In this document: piece by piece, positions 1-11,256 of the stretch | Layout of the letters: the number at the start of each line of letters is the position of its first letter | Position numbering within the stretch: the stretch's first letter is position 1 | Source of the DNA: Paramecium sonneborni | Taxonomy: Eukaryota; Ciliophora; Oligohymenophorea; Peniculida; Parameciidae | Reading direction: 5' to 3' | NCBI GenBank assembly: GCA_905182985.1 | Contig: CAJJDN010000124.1 | Coordinates: 62,001 to 126,000, forward strand | DNA: 64,000 bases | Made by a program: the position numbers and the translations under genes | The notes under the pieces: model-generated | The model's database searches: none | What the model was told of the DNA's origin: nothing | What the model saw: the letters and a program-made list of their open reading frames with translations, nothing else

Positions 1-170
1 TCCTCCAATTTATTAAATAAATCTGCAGATCTTAGAGGTTAGATTGGATCATGAGCAGCTCTTTAACTGGGAATAGGAAATCGTGAAACACTATTAGATC
101 GAGAATTGTTGATGGAAAATAGAGCAGATTGTTATTATTTAAGGAGTTTTTCATTAGTTAAGTACTCCAT
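1..170 (-). CDS. Unknown protein, N-terminal part only
   Basis: The first 56 codons of a minus-strand gene that leaves the window on the left. It starts with ATG at 168-170 and reads MEYLTNEKLLKQQQSALFSI..., with a Ser/Arg/Pro stretch (NNSRSNSVSRFPIPS) and a segment ending RSADLFNKLE. Several glutamines are written TAA, so the frame is open only in the ciliate code. The start lies 13 nt beyond the stop of the kinase gene on the same strand, so the promoter must be very short or overlap the kinase 3' end. Two plus-strand frames are also briefly open here but hit TGA. I do not recognise the protein. Confidence 0.6.
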
Positions 171-183
171 TTAATTTTAAATA

Positions 184-2048
184 TCATTATATTTATTAAC
201 GTATATCCCTTTTGGTATATTCTTCTTTTAGTAAGTCTTATAATTTATCAATTTCTTCTTTTGTAAAAGAGACCTAGGTTTCTTCGCTATCATCTTTTAC
301 TAATTTCCATTCAAACTGGAGTTTCTTGTCAAATTCATAATTTTCACAAACAATTTGATTTTCAATTGAATCTGCAATGTATTTTTGATTCACTCTTACC
401 AATTTAAACAAATGCCAATAATAATTCATATCATTTCCAGTTTATAATTTCATATATAATTCTACTTATAATAATTGAGGTGGAGATTAAATAAATGAGT
501 ATAACAATAAAAGTAATTGTGTTAAAATATTTTTATCTATCCATTATTAATGTTCTATTAGATTCATCAATAATTCTAAAATTTCATCAAAAATATTATC
601 TGCAATGCAATAACCACATTACTCAAATTAATTTATAATCATTTAATTTTCTTTAAAATAATTTTTCAATTCTATAATTTCTTTTTATAACATAATAAAA
701 TGAGTAGAGAAAGGTTTTCTCATTTATAAACTAATTAATGAACTATTGCTTGCAGATGTATGTAAAACAACAATCTATTCTTTCATAAACTCATTAACTT
801 ATTTTAACAAAAATGCTTCATAAATTCTAATTGCCAATGATAGACTAAGTAATTTATTTTAGAGAAATTAAAAAGACATTTTAGTATTTGATATTTTATC
901 AGATAATTATTTGACTTTATATATTTCTTCAAACATTAAATCCACATAAGCAACAGCTTATTTTTATATTTAATATCCAATATATTTTAATTATTATTCT
1001 TTCAAAACTTCATTTGTACTATCATCTCTTTCATTATTAAATATTTCTTCCTCTTAAATATCTTCACTTTGTTTATGATGTATAATTGGCATAATTTCTG
1101 ATGGATTTTCTTGTAAATCTTGTTTAATACTTTAAATATAATCAGCTATCACTTCTCCTTATAACCAACTATGTTCAAAGAAATCTCTGAAAGTAATTCT
1201 TTTCTTAAAATCTTATTAAAGCATTTGGATTAATAATTCTTTTAATTTAATTGTAATTTAAGAATTATCTGGAAACTATAAATCACCTTTAGTTATTATG
1301 GCAATTAAATCATTTATATTTCCTCCTTTTGGTGGTATAAATGGAGATCTGCCATAAATCATTTAATAAATTATCACACCTACTGACCATACATCACATT
1401 TTTCATTATATTGTTTTCTTTATAATATTTCTGGTGCCATCGTTAATGGAGTTCCACAATAAGAAGTTAAATATTATTAATCTTCTTCCATATATTTGGC
1501 AAATCCAAAATCAGCTAATTTAATCTATGCGTAATTCTTTTCAATACTTGAAAATTCTTAGAAACTAATATATTAGCTAATTTTAAATCTCTATGTACAA
1601 TTCTCAACTTATACATCTATTACAATGCTTATGCTAATTACTAAACTATTCTTCTAACCTCTTCTTCTGGTAATTTACCATTTGGAGAGTACTTTCTAAT
1701 TCTTAACTATCACTAAATTACCTAATATATGCATCTAAATCCCCATTTTCACAATATTCAAATACTAAATAGTAATGATTCTAAGTTCTTTTAAAGTCTA
1801 TTAATTTTATAATATTAGGATGATCCAATTATCTTAAAATCTCTATCTCTTTTTCAATCATTGACATACTCTCATTTCTTACATTTTACTTTGATATCAT
1901 TTTTATAGCCACATCTTCTTATCTTCCGTCCATCTTTCCTCTAAACACTCTTGCAAATGAACCTATTTACTCTTTAAATAATACCTTAACCAATCTCTCT
2001 TATAAGACTATATGGCCCAACTTTTTTTAAATAGGTTGCTGGTTTCAT
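184..2048 (-). CDS. ULK/ATG1-like serine/threonine protein kinase
   Basis: A 597-residue protein kinase encoded in four exons. Introns lie at 1963-1984 (22 nt), 1696-1721 (26 nt) and 1525-1547 (23 nt), all GTA...TAG; the first splits the glycine loop, which reads GQGSFARV only after splicing. Visible motifs in order: VAIKMIS (catalytic Lys), IVHRDLKLANIL (catalytic loop), LADFGFAKYM (Mg-binding DFG), CGTPLTMAPEIL (activation segment end) and CDVWSVGVIIYQM. The compact domain of about 255 residues at the very N-terminus with this activation segment resembles the ULK/ATG1 group, which is expanded in ciliates. The C-terminal 330 residues are helical and Gln/Glu/Lys-rich with no domain I recognise. 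Kinase activity is well supported; a role in autophagy is only family inference. Confidence 0.92.
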
Positions 2049-2229
2049 TAAAAATAAATTAAATAATAATATTAAACTATTGAACAAAATTAATCTACTT
2101 TCTTTATTGATCTTTCCAATTTTACATCATTAAGTATTTTTCAAACCAATACCTTAAAATTACTCATAAACAATTATTTTAGAATTATTTGTATTGATTA
2201 ATTATTGTTATAAAATATATAAAAATAAA

Positions 2230-2766
2230 TCAATGAGTATTATTTAAGAGATCTGTAAAAAGTTATCTGGTTAAGTAATTGCTTTTCATTTTTTCAGGTT
2301 CTTAAGCTGCAGAATAATAATTACTTATTCCTGCAACATATGAAAATGAATCTTCAATTTTATTGCTATTTATTAAATTTAAGAATAACTCATCCAAAAC
2401 AAATTCTTAAAAAACTTATTTTGAAGCTTCATCACTACATAATTCTTAAAGATCTTTTATTTTAAAATTTGCCTATTTAGATTCTTTTCTTTATTTTATT
2501 AATTTTTATATGCCAATCACACCTTAACATTTTTTTTATTTTTTTATCCATTTTACAAAATTATTTCCTATCAGTTTAGGAAAATTTTTATAGTTATTCT
2601 CACTTTTTTTTTTGTTTATTTTCTAAGTTTCTATTTCAGATGCTCCAGAATTATTTTTTTAATTATTATTATCACTTGGTTAAAATTCTATAAATTGATC
2701 AAAGGGAATTTCTGGTTTTTATTCAAAATTTGAATAGAAAATCTCAGAATTACTTTCATGATCCAT
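2230..2766 (-). CDS. Unknown 178-residue protein, conserved-looking C-terminal domain
   Basis: One exon from ATG 2764-2766 to TGA 2230-2232. The N-terminal 60 residues are polar and low in complexity. The rest looks folded: YKNFPKLIGNNFVKWIKK, then IGIQKLIKQRKE, LQELCSDEASKQVFQEFVL and a C-terminal SYVAGISNYYSAAQ. A decayed relative with matching blocks lies just upstream at 3079-3598, which supports this being a real gene family. No function is recognised. The gap to the kinase start is 181 nt. Confidence 0.75.
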
Positions 2767-3078
2767 TTTTTTTAACTTTTTATTAATGTAATTTAGTAAA
2801 AATTTAGTAGAATTATGAATAGGCTTTATTCTATTAGATTAATTAGAAAAATGTATTAGAATTACGAAATCTTTATTCTATTAGATTAACAATTTCTGTT
2901 CAATTCTTACTAATTATAATATAACTTTTCGTTTCTTTTTTATATACAATTAAAAGTAAAATTAGTTTTCTTAATCTTAAAAGGTATAAGGGTATTGATT
3001 AATAGAATAAATTCATATTTAATTTCATTAATTTTTATTTTCCTATTAATACAAAATACCATTTTTTATCTTTTGATT

Positions 3079-3598
3079 TCATGTTTAGATATCTATCTAT
3101 CCTCTTTTAAGTATTTTAACACAAGAATAATAATAATTCAATCCATCTAAATAATAAAGTAGATCATTTTATTTTTTGACTAAATACTTAATCTAAAAAT
3201 AATTATTTTTCATGTAAACCATGAATATTGATATATTCATATTTTAATCATTATTTATTTATCCTAAAATTCAATCTACCTTTATAATATCTATTAAGAT
3301 TTATATGCTTTAATGCAAACCTTTTTCAATTAAGGAATTGTAATATTTGATTAATTTTAATTTTCTTTGATTAATTCTAATTAATATACTTAATTTTTCT
3401 ATCTCCAATTCATTTTGGAAGATTTTTATAGTTTTTTTCTTTTTTCTATGAGGATGTTGATTATTTTAATACATCCATGTGATTTTTATTTTTTTCTCGT
3501 TGATTTTTGGTGAATTATATCTAAAAATCACAACTCTTGTAATCATGAATTTCTTCTTTTCTAATTTATTGTTCTTAAGAAGAGTCTTTATTCAACAT
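3079..3598 (-). pseudogene. Decayed paralogue of the 2230-2766 gene
   Basis: Read on the minus strand from ATG 3596-3598, the frame gives an acidic/basic polar N-terminus and then KKEKNYKNLPK, matching SENNYKNFPK of the neighbouring intact gene. An in-frame TGA at 3410-3412 follows at once, where the intact gene has Leu. After frame changes the last block reads KKQNDLLYYLDGLNYYYSC, matching NKIEDSFSYVAGISNYYSA at the C-terminus of the neighbour, and ends at TGA 3079-3081. No GT...AG pair removes the stop or restores the frame. The order of matching blocks, the same strand and the adjacency point to a tandem duplicate that has lost function. The similarity was judged by eye. Confidence 0.5.
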
Positions 3599-4442
3599 AA
3601 TTTAATTAATTGAAATTTTTATCTTTGATTGATATTTCTATCACAATTTTTTACTAAAAAAATGCAAAATTTTAATATTTAATATTTAATGTACTATGGA
3701 GTTAAATTTACTCTAATAACTCAAATAAAATTAAGAGATTTTAAATTATTCTTTAAGTCTAATATTATAAATTTGCTTTATTAATTGAGAAGCGATGATT
3801 TTTTATTTCATTGTAAATAATTTAAGATTTCTATCCTGATTTTTTTTTGTTTTATTTTTGATAAAAAGCTTTCTCCATTATCACACACTTCGTTTCGAAA
3901 TAATCTAATTTTTCTTAGATGATATTTACTATACGAATGACATATTGATAATTTTCAAAAAATATATACTAGAATTATAAGTTTGCTGAATATTCAGATT
4001 TAAGTTTTTTTTTATTAACTTAAAACTAATAAATTAGCTTTAATAATCAACTAGAAACTAAACTAATCTTTTAATTGATTCAATAAACGAATTAACTATT
4101 TATTTATTTACACTAAAAGTACTACAATATTAAGATTCTTTTGAAATGGACTTAATTCATCATCATAATATTTTATAACTTCAATTTTGAAGTTGAAGAA
4201 ACCGAAAATTTTTTGTTTTTATAAAGATCCTTAATTAGAGTATTAATTCATATAAAAATTGTAATTCTTACATATTTTAAAATATTACTAAGGCATAATA
4301 GGAACTATAATAAGAAATGTTCCAATTGAAATTTAAGATAATAATTTCTTTATAATAAGAAATTATTAATTATTTTTATTGTAAAATAATTAAACTTTCT
4401 AATAAAATTAACTTTATATTATATTGTGATTATAATTGTTAT
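3599..4442. other. Intergenic, very AT-rich
   Basis: No supported gene. A minus-strand frame 3543-3878 (111 codons) is open but overlaps the decayed gene and has poor composition, so it is not called. The stretch must hold the promoter of the plus-strand gene starting at 4443. The upstream interval 2767-3078 is likewise non-coding and contains the string ctttattctattagatta twice, near 2824 and 2871. Confidence 0.5.
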
Positions 4443-6390
4443 ATGGCTTTTGTATTTCAAGCTGAAAAAGGAGAGATGCCATCTTTTAATAGTGTTTCTT
4501 AAGATGTATAATGAAATTGAAAAGCTGTAGATTGGACCTGGTAGCTATATAACACATGAATATTATAAGGTAAAGTAAGTAAATGCTCCTTTTAATTCTT
4601 CAGTTAGTAGGAAGGAAAGAATTTAAAATATCAATATTCCAGGGCCAGGAAGCTATTATAAAGATGATTAATATGATTAGTAATGTATTAGAATAGATTT
4701 AAGCAACAATTATGATGTATAATAAGCTTCACCAATTTTAATGAAAATAAAGAATAAAATATAATAATCGTCAATATTTGCATCGTAATCTAGACGCTTT
4801 GAGGAACCTATCACAATGATGACTCCAGGGTAGTTTAAATAAAAATTAATTTACAAGACCTGGATCTTATGAAATAGATAAAGTTGAAACGAAACCAATT
4901 CAGTAGAAGTATACATCTTAAAATTATATGGAAATTATGTAGAGTTTAAATAGATATTAATCAATTCCTTCAATCCCATCTGATAATTAGGTATATGGAT
5001 ATTCAGAAACAGGAGGTATGAGAAATTATTAATATTATAGCACATGATTTAGAATCTAATAAAAATCCTTAACTTACTTATTCAGGTATAAAATTAGATA
5101 CTGTTGGGCCTGGAAAGTATTAAATTAAAGATACATTTGAATATAATAAAAATAAAGGAACTTGTTGGCATAAATCAAAAACTCCTAGATTAGCACCAAC
5201 ACTATAAGATAAAAATAAGAGTATAGGTCCTGGTACTTATGATTACAATGGATCTATATTACCACTTTATAAATTAAATCCATCAGGCAATTTTTAATCT
5301 AAATCAACTAGAACATTCGATAATTCTAAAGGTGATAAACAAAAATAATTTATGAAAAACTATTTTGATAAATAAAAGGAAAAATTAATGAGAAATCCTG
5401 GATTTTAAGATTTAGAAGATGAAGAATTTTAATTTCTCGATGTTATTTAATTTTAATAAATTTAGGATACAACACCAGGTCCTGGTCATTATTTTGGTAA
5501 CATTTCAACTTTATCATCATCGTCATCAAATTCTTAAAAATAATCAATAAAATTTGGTAAAGATTGTTTTGGATCTAGATCAAAAAGATTTTAAGAATAA
5601 AAAATTAATTATTAAATAGGGCCTGGAGAATATTAATTATAAACACAAAATCTAAATTAAAAATAGCATTTTATTTAACCTCCATTTTTATCATCAAATA
5701 CAAGATTTGAATAAAGATTATAAGATCGAATACCAGGTCCATAATCTTATGATCCTAAAATTTCTGTATTTATTTCTATTTTTCAATATAGCTATAAGAG
5801 AAACTAATAAAAAAATTAGAAAGAACTCCTATAGGAAATTTTGGAATAAATGAAATTCGTTTTAAATAAGATTATAATTTTATACCAGGACCAGGAACTT
5901 ATGATTAAAATATTAAGGAAGGAAAAGGAATTAATTCTATTTTTAAATCAAATACTGAAAGAAAAATTCCTCATAAATAGATGTTAAATAATAATCCAGC
6001 ACCAGGATACTACAATTTTAAAAATAAAACTATAGAATATGAAATAAAAAAAAATGAAGAAGAAAATGAAGAATAGAAATAATACAAACCAGCTTTTGGA
6101 TCATCTATACCTAGATTCTAAAATTAAAAAAAACAGATTTTTGGAGAATCATCAGATTATAAAAATGAAGAACTTGAAAAATTACATATTACATCAGCTT
6201 TATTTAAAAAAACAAAAAATTGTGAAGTAGCATTTAATGTTAGGGTAATAATTATATTGTTAAAATTTAGGAAAATAGATTTCAATAAATAATGAAAGAT
6301 ACGCAAAGTTTGGGACCAGGTGAATATTTTAATACGAATAATTGTAATTGGGATAAAAAAAGTTTTAATGTTATATTTTAAAAAATGTGA
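4443..6390 (+). CDS. Sperm-tail PG-rich repeat (STPGR) protein
   Basis: A 605-residue protein in six exons. Introns: 4506-4530 (25), 4830-4857 (28, ends AAG), 5016-5040 (25), 5766-5791 (26), 6245-6270 (26); splicing yields 606 codons including TGA. The protein is built on the Pro-Gly repeat of the SHIPPO/ODF3/STPG family. I count 11 copies, such as IGPGSY, IPGPGSYYK, VGPGKYQ, IGPGTYDYN, TPGPGHYF, IGPGEYQ, IPGPGTYDQ and a final LGPGEYF; one copy is degenerate (IPGPQSYDP) and one is APGYYNF. Between repeats the sequence is polar and disordered. Proteins of this family are found on or in axonemal microtubules, so a ciliary or cortical microtubule location is likely, but no enzymatic role is expected. 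It converges with the next minus-strand gene, 62 nt between stops. Confidence 0.88.
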
Positions 6391-6452
6391 ATTTATAATT
6401 AAAATTTTGCATTCAGTTTTGAATACATAAACAAATTGAATTCATTTTTGGA

Positions 6453-7593
6453 TCATATTTTTTTGAAGAATTTAAAGTCTGATTTAGTGTGCTGATGTAA
6501 TCTTATAGAAGATTTGACAGAATCAGTAATTTTAAACTATTTAGATATTGAAATACTGGTTTTGCATTTATTTGTATGTTAACTAAGTTAAAAAATAGTA
6601 ATAATACCTATTAGTACTAAAGATCTAAACTTATAAAGGAGATAATAATTTTGATAAAGCATTATCTTTAACAGTTCTTTAAGTAGACGACCCTATTTAT
6701 TTTGGTAGTTACTTAATATTAATTCTTGGTGAAGATTAAATTAAAGAAGGTTATTAATATAGTGATTATTATTTGGTTGTCTTACTTGAATTAATAGTTT
6801 GATAAGTAATTTGAGTAGATGATTAAGTGATCATTTTTCTTGATAATACCTATTTAATAGTCTTCTATGATAATCCAATAGGTAATTTAAGCTATACTGA
6901 GTTAGGCGTTTATATAATGTTAATCTGTTTTTTTTATTATTTTTCAGTAAGATACTTAAGAAACCTATCTAATTAATCTTATTCTCGATTAGAAGGTAAT
7001 AATTAAAGATCTCCAACATTTAATTTAATGGAATTAAGTTTTGTTTTTATTTTATCAATAGTTCTTGATACATCAGTAATATCATTTAAAACATTACTAT
7101 ATTGTCTTCCAGATTTTTAAGTAGCACTTTCATCAGGTTCTTCTCCTACAATTTTCTTTTTTGGTTAATTAGGGTTTGATTTATTCTCTTTTTCAATCAT
7201 TCTCTTTATTCTAAAATATTCTATCCTCCTTCTTTTATCATGATAACTAAAATTATTTAACTCTTAACTTTACCTGCTCATTATATCTGCTAATTTAAAC
7301 AAAAAGCATCTTGGAATCTCATTATGGAACTTATAATATTCACTTAATAGTTTAAGTTTAGTAGCTATATCATCTAAAATAATCACAAATTAAATACGAA
7401 TATCATATGTTCTTCTTAAATATTCGTTGTTTTCGTTACAATTAATTTCATAATGAAAATTTATCACATGTGGTAATCTAGCATTTTCTATGTATTCATT
7501 CAAAGACTTAGTATAATAGTAAGTGTCTTATTATGAATACTTGTAAGCCAAACTTTGTTAAAGCTCTATCTTTGATAATAAATTATTGCTCAT
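6453..7593 (-). CDS. Unknown 362-residue protein
   Basis: Three exons with introns 7247-7273 (27) and 6583-6607 (25). Skipping the second intron would also give an open frame but a poorer tail ending at 6525, so the spliced form ending at TGA 6453-6455 is preferred. The first 150 residues look folded, with an aromatic and charged segment, LRRTYDIRIQFVIILDDIAT, and a basic helix HDKRRRIEYFRIKRMIE. From about residue 170 the sequence is Ser/Gln/Lys-rich and probably disordered. No transmembrane segment or known motif is visible and I do not recognise the family. Confidence 0.72.
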
Positions 7594-7900
7594 TTATATA
7601 TTTTATACAAAAATATAAAATTAAAAAAATATTTCAACATTATTATCAATTATTCTAACATGTCAGTAAATCATATTCAATTATTGTTTCATTAATATTG
7701 TCTATTCTATCTTAAACTATATTGTTCATAAAATTAGATAATGACACATAAAAGAGACAAACTATAAATTTATAGATATGAAATTCATTCTACTGTCTTC
7801 TACATATTATAATTGATAATTTATATTTCTTTTTCAGAGACAATTTTCTTAGATATCGACCTTTTAAAAAACCCTTCACTATAAAGAGAAATTTGAATAA
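7594..7900. other. Intergenic or unrecognised 3' extension
   Basis: Lies between two minus-strand genes. The frame of the 7901-8349 gene stays open past its TGA down to another TGA at 7646-7648 (85 codons) and includes protein-like blocks such as FMNNIVQDRIDNINETIIEY. A non-canonical 33-nt GTGTG...AAG intron would be needed to include it, so it is left uncalled. Confidence 0.35.
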
Positions 7901-8349
7901 TCACACTTTAATAATTTTTATGTCTTTTTCATTCTTTGCTTCAATAAATTTTTATAAATTAAAATGTGATACCTTCTAAAAAGTTTTAAATGATTTGTTC
8001 ACTTAAATATCGAATCTCAATACCCTTTAAGAAGTTCATTTTTTCTCTAAAAGTAATTTTAAAGCAGTAGCTAGCTGTATTACCTAATGGTTATTTCTAA
8101 TTTATTATTAATTTTAAAATTATCAGTTCTTCCTATATAATTGACATCATAACATAACTCCATTCTAATTTGTTTATTAAAAAATTTTATACATTTATTT
8201 TATCCTTTTAAGAAGATTTCAACATGTTAATCTAACTCTTTCTTTTTATTGAGATTGAAACCAATTTCTACAATTTGAATAATAAATAGTATTTTAGTAA
8301 ATTTAAGATTGTGAGGAATTGATTCTTTGAATATAAGTACAAGATCCAT
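7901..8349 (-). CDS. Unknown small protein (132 residues), tentative
   Basis: Three exons are needed: introns 8165-8192 (28, GTA...TAG) and 8002-8023 (22, GTA...AAG). They turn three broken frames into one of 133 codons including TGA 7901-7903. The product begins MDLVLIFKESIPHNLKF, contains LGNTASYCFKITFREKMNF and ends KNEKDIKIIKV. An in-frame ATG at 8434-8436 would add 29 residues. No motif is recognised. Without the introns the stretch looks like a decayed gene, so this model needs transcript support. The 312 bp from 8350 to 8661 show nothing else. Confidence 0.42.
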
Positions 8350-8661
8350 AGATTTCACTTTAAGCTTTTTCAATATTAAATTTAGTTTACAACAAATGAA
8401 TTATTTAATTAATAAATAAATAAGTATTTACTGCATCTGATGAATTATACTTCTATATCAAAAGATTAAACAATCTAATATTTGAATTTTATATAATTTA
8501 TTATATTTTATTGATTATATAGTATTATTAATATTATTTAAGTATTCTTTATAAATTGAAAATTTAGAAATATAATAAATATATAAAGAATATGTATAAA
8601 AAAATATAAGAATATGGAATATGTACTTATAAAACCATGATATCTATTATTATCAACTTAT

Positions 8662-11125
8662 TCAAAAGGCACTATCCCATTCAGCATCTTTAGCAGTTGC
8701 AAATACTTTCTTCTATCCTTAAGTGTCTTTCTGTATTTAATCATGAACAGTGACAGCTCTTGATTAGGCACTCTATATTTATGCAGGAGTCATGACTTTA
8801 TCTTTTCCTGGTAACAATGGTGCTTTTAAACTCTTAGTCATTAATTTCTCCTAGAATAATATTGTTAATTGATATTACCCAATCAAAGTCTTTAAACCAA
8901 GTATGAGATTTTAAAGTTGTATATGATCCACCTAATCTAACTTCTGGTATCTTATTCATTAATTATTCAATAAAAGGTTTTGCAGATTTATCAGACATAA
9001 AATGAGGATAACTTATTGGTTTCTTTATAATCTCTTTATATATTTCAAATGGATCTTCTGCTTCTTCTCCAAATGGTAAACCACCACATATAAATTCATA
9101 TACACAAACTCCAACACTCCATAAATCAGCAAAATAGCCATAACCTTTTCCTGATATCACTTCTGGTGCCATATAATGTGGAGTACCTATTATTGTAAAT
9201 GTCTTTGAAGATTCTACAATTATATTCATTCATACATTAGTTTTTAAATGACTTGGCTGTTCCCATATCTATTAATTTCAAATATCCTTTATCATCAACC
9301 ATTACATTTTCTGGCTTTATATCTCTATACACTATACTATGTTAAGTATGTAAATATTCCATTTATAGTATCATTTGAGATGCATAAAATTAAGCATCGT
9401 ATTTACTCAATAATCCTATTATATACAATATTCATTTACCTATCACTCTTATTGCATCAAATAGTTCCATCCCTGCGATATACTCTGTTAAAAAATATAT
9501 ATTCTCATTATCCTTATAAGATCTATAAAATTTAAGAATAAATGGATTATCCATCAACTCCAATACAGCCTTCTCTTATTAAATATGTTTCTAAATCCCA
9601 AATTATTATACATGTGCTCTTGTTACATATTTCAATGCAAATAAAGTCTCTATCTCCTTAAACTTACACAAATAAACAGATCCAAATTAACCTGAACCCA
9701 ATTTATTTAAATATATTAAATTCTTAAATCCTTAACTCTTTATTTATTCTTCGTGAGCATTAGATTTTTCTTATTGTTATGCTTTTCCTTATTATATTTT
9801 TTCCACACTTCCTTATTACTTTCTGAATAATTCATAATCAATTATTGCTACATGTCCTTCTGCTTCTATTTAAACTGTCTTTATGTGAGTAGTACCACTT
9901 AATTTATCTTACAAAGAATCTTCAAATAAAATTGATCCCTTCACAAACTTTACTTTGTTTTCATCAATTGCATCACTATCAAGCAATATTACTAATTAAC
10001 CAACTTTATCTCCCTTCTATATTATTTTTTAATTTCCTGATAATTTTCTCACTTGCATTCCTTCCAATAATTTATCTTAATAACTCTATGGACTCTTGCT
10101 AAATAATTTCGATGAATTTATAGCCCATTTACAAATGTTTTTATATATTATTGATTACACCTAATCTCCCAAAATCTATTAAATCATATCTTTTCCCAAA
10201 GCTAACACTTTTGTATCCTTTTAAACTGCTTTTATTGTCATCATTCTCACCTAATTCTCGTGCTTAAGAGCTGACTCACCAAATGAATCACTAGGATTCA
10301 AAACTGATATTTATTATCCATCCTTATTAAAAACTCCACATTGTCCTTCTACAATTATGTAAAAAGAGCTAGCTTAATCACCTTCATTTACAATAACTTC
10401 ACCGGCATTAAATTTTTAAGATATCAATACTCCAGCTACTGCATCTTTCTATTCTTGTGTTAATTAATCTATAATTATATTTATGTTGATAATTACTAAA
10501 GAATTTAACACTTTCCAAATATTTACGATTCTTTTCCTACTCGCTTCTCATAATAGTTTCAACACTTTTTCTAAATGTATGTCTGTCAATTCCCCATAAG
10601 TAGCATTCTTCAACAGCCATACAAGTAGCAGATCTTGGTGCATTGTACAATAATGCTAATTCACCAAATCCTTATCCTGCATGTATCTCTTTACGTGGTA
10701 CATTATCTACCAAAACATTTATTTTTCCTTTTTCCAAAATGAAAAATGAACTGGCACCATCTCCTTATCGAATGATAGTTTGACCGACTGCTAATTTACA
10801 GTAAAACATGCTATGTGCTAATTGAGTCCTTTAGTTAGTATATAAACATTTACAATTATGTTTCAGTCATTGAGCTAAATACAAAATGACCTTAAAAACA
10901 TTTAATGATGAATTTGATGTTATCTAACGTTTGATTTTTTTGTTCAGGATGGAAGGTTTCAAAAATTTGTGCTAAACCACTTTCCTGCGTTGGTTTGATA
11001 GCAATATTACGTTTAGAGACTCTTCTAATTAATTGTGCTTGAGGTGGTGGTATTTGTTATTATACATTTTTATCAATTCCAAATTCTTAAACAGATGACT
11101 TCTAATTCCAGTGGTTTTAATCCAT
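8662..11125 (-). CDS. cGMP-dependent-type protein kinase (PKG)
   Basis: A 778-residue kinase with N-terminal cyclic-nucleotide domains. Introns: 10829-10853 (25), 10469-10496 (28), 9416-9439 (24), 9214-9235 (22) and 8851-8878 (28). The first cyclic-nucleotide domain (about residues 95-210) has the full phosphate-binding cassette [16 protein letters not shown]. The second (about 225-330) has [16 protein letters not shown], retaining Glu and Arg. A third region (about 350-440) resembles the fold without the cassette. The kinase domain (about 460-715) shows [34 protein letters not shown] and [10 protein letters not shown]. The Mg-binding motif is DMG instead of DFG, and HRD is YRD. The tail ends [14 protein letters not shown]..., as in AGC kinases. 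Likely a cytosolic or ciliary effector of cyclic nucleotide; cGMP rather than cAMP is family inference. It diverges from the next gene over 131 bp. Confidence 0.93.
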
Positions 11126-11256
11126 AATAATTTATATAATTATTATTACAAAAATATCTATTTTTCAATTTGGATATTATTTTTATATAAAATTGAGTTA
11201 TTTACTTTAAGTCATAACAATTTCAAACGCAGCAATTTACGTCATTAATTTTAATA
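11126..11256. promoter_or_regulatory. Divergent promoter region
   Basis: 131 bp between the start codons of the minus-strand PKG gene and the plus-strand secreted protein, so both promoters must lie here. It is AT-rich; I recognise no specific site. Assigned by geometry only. Confidence 0.4.
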
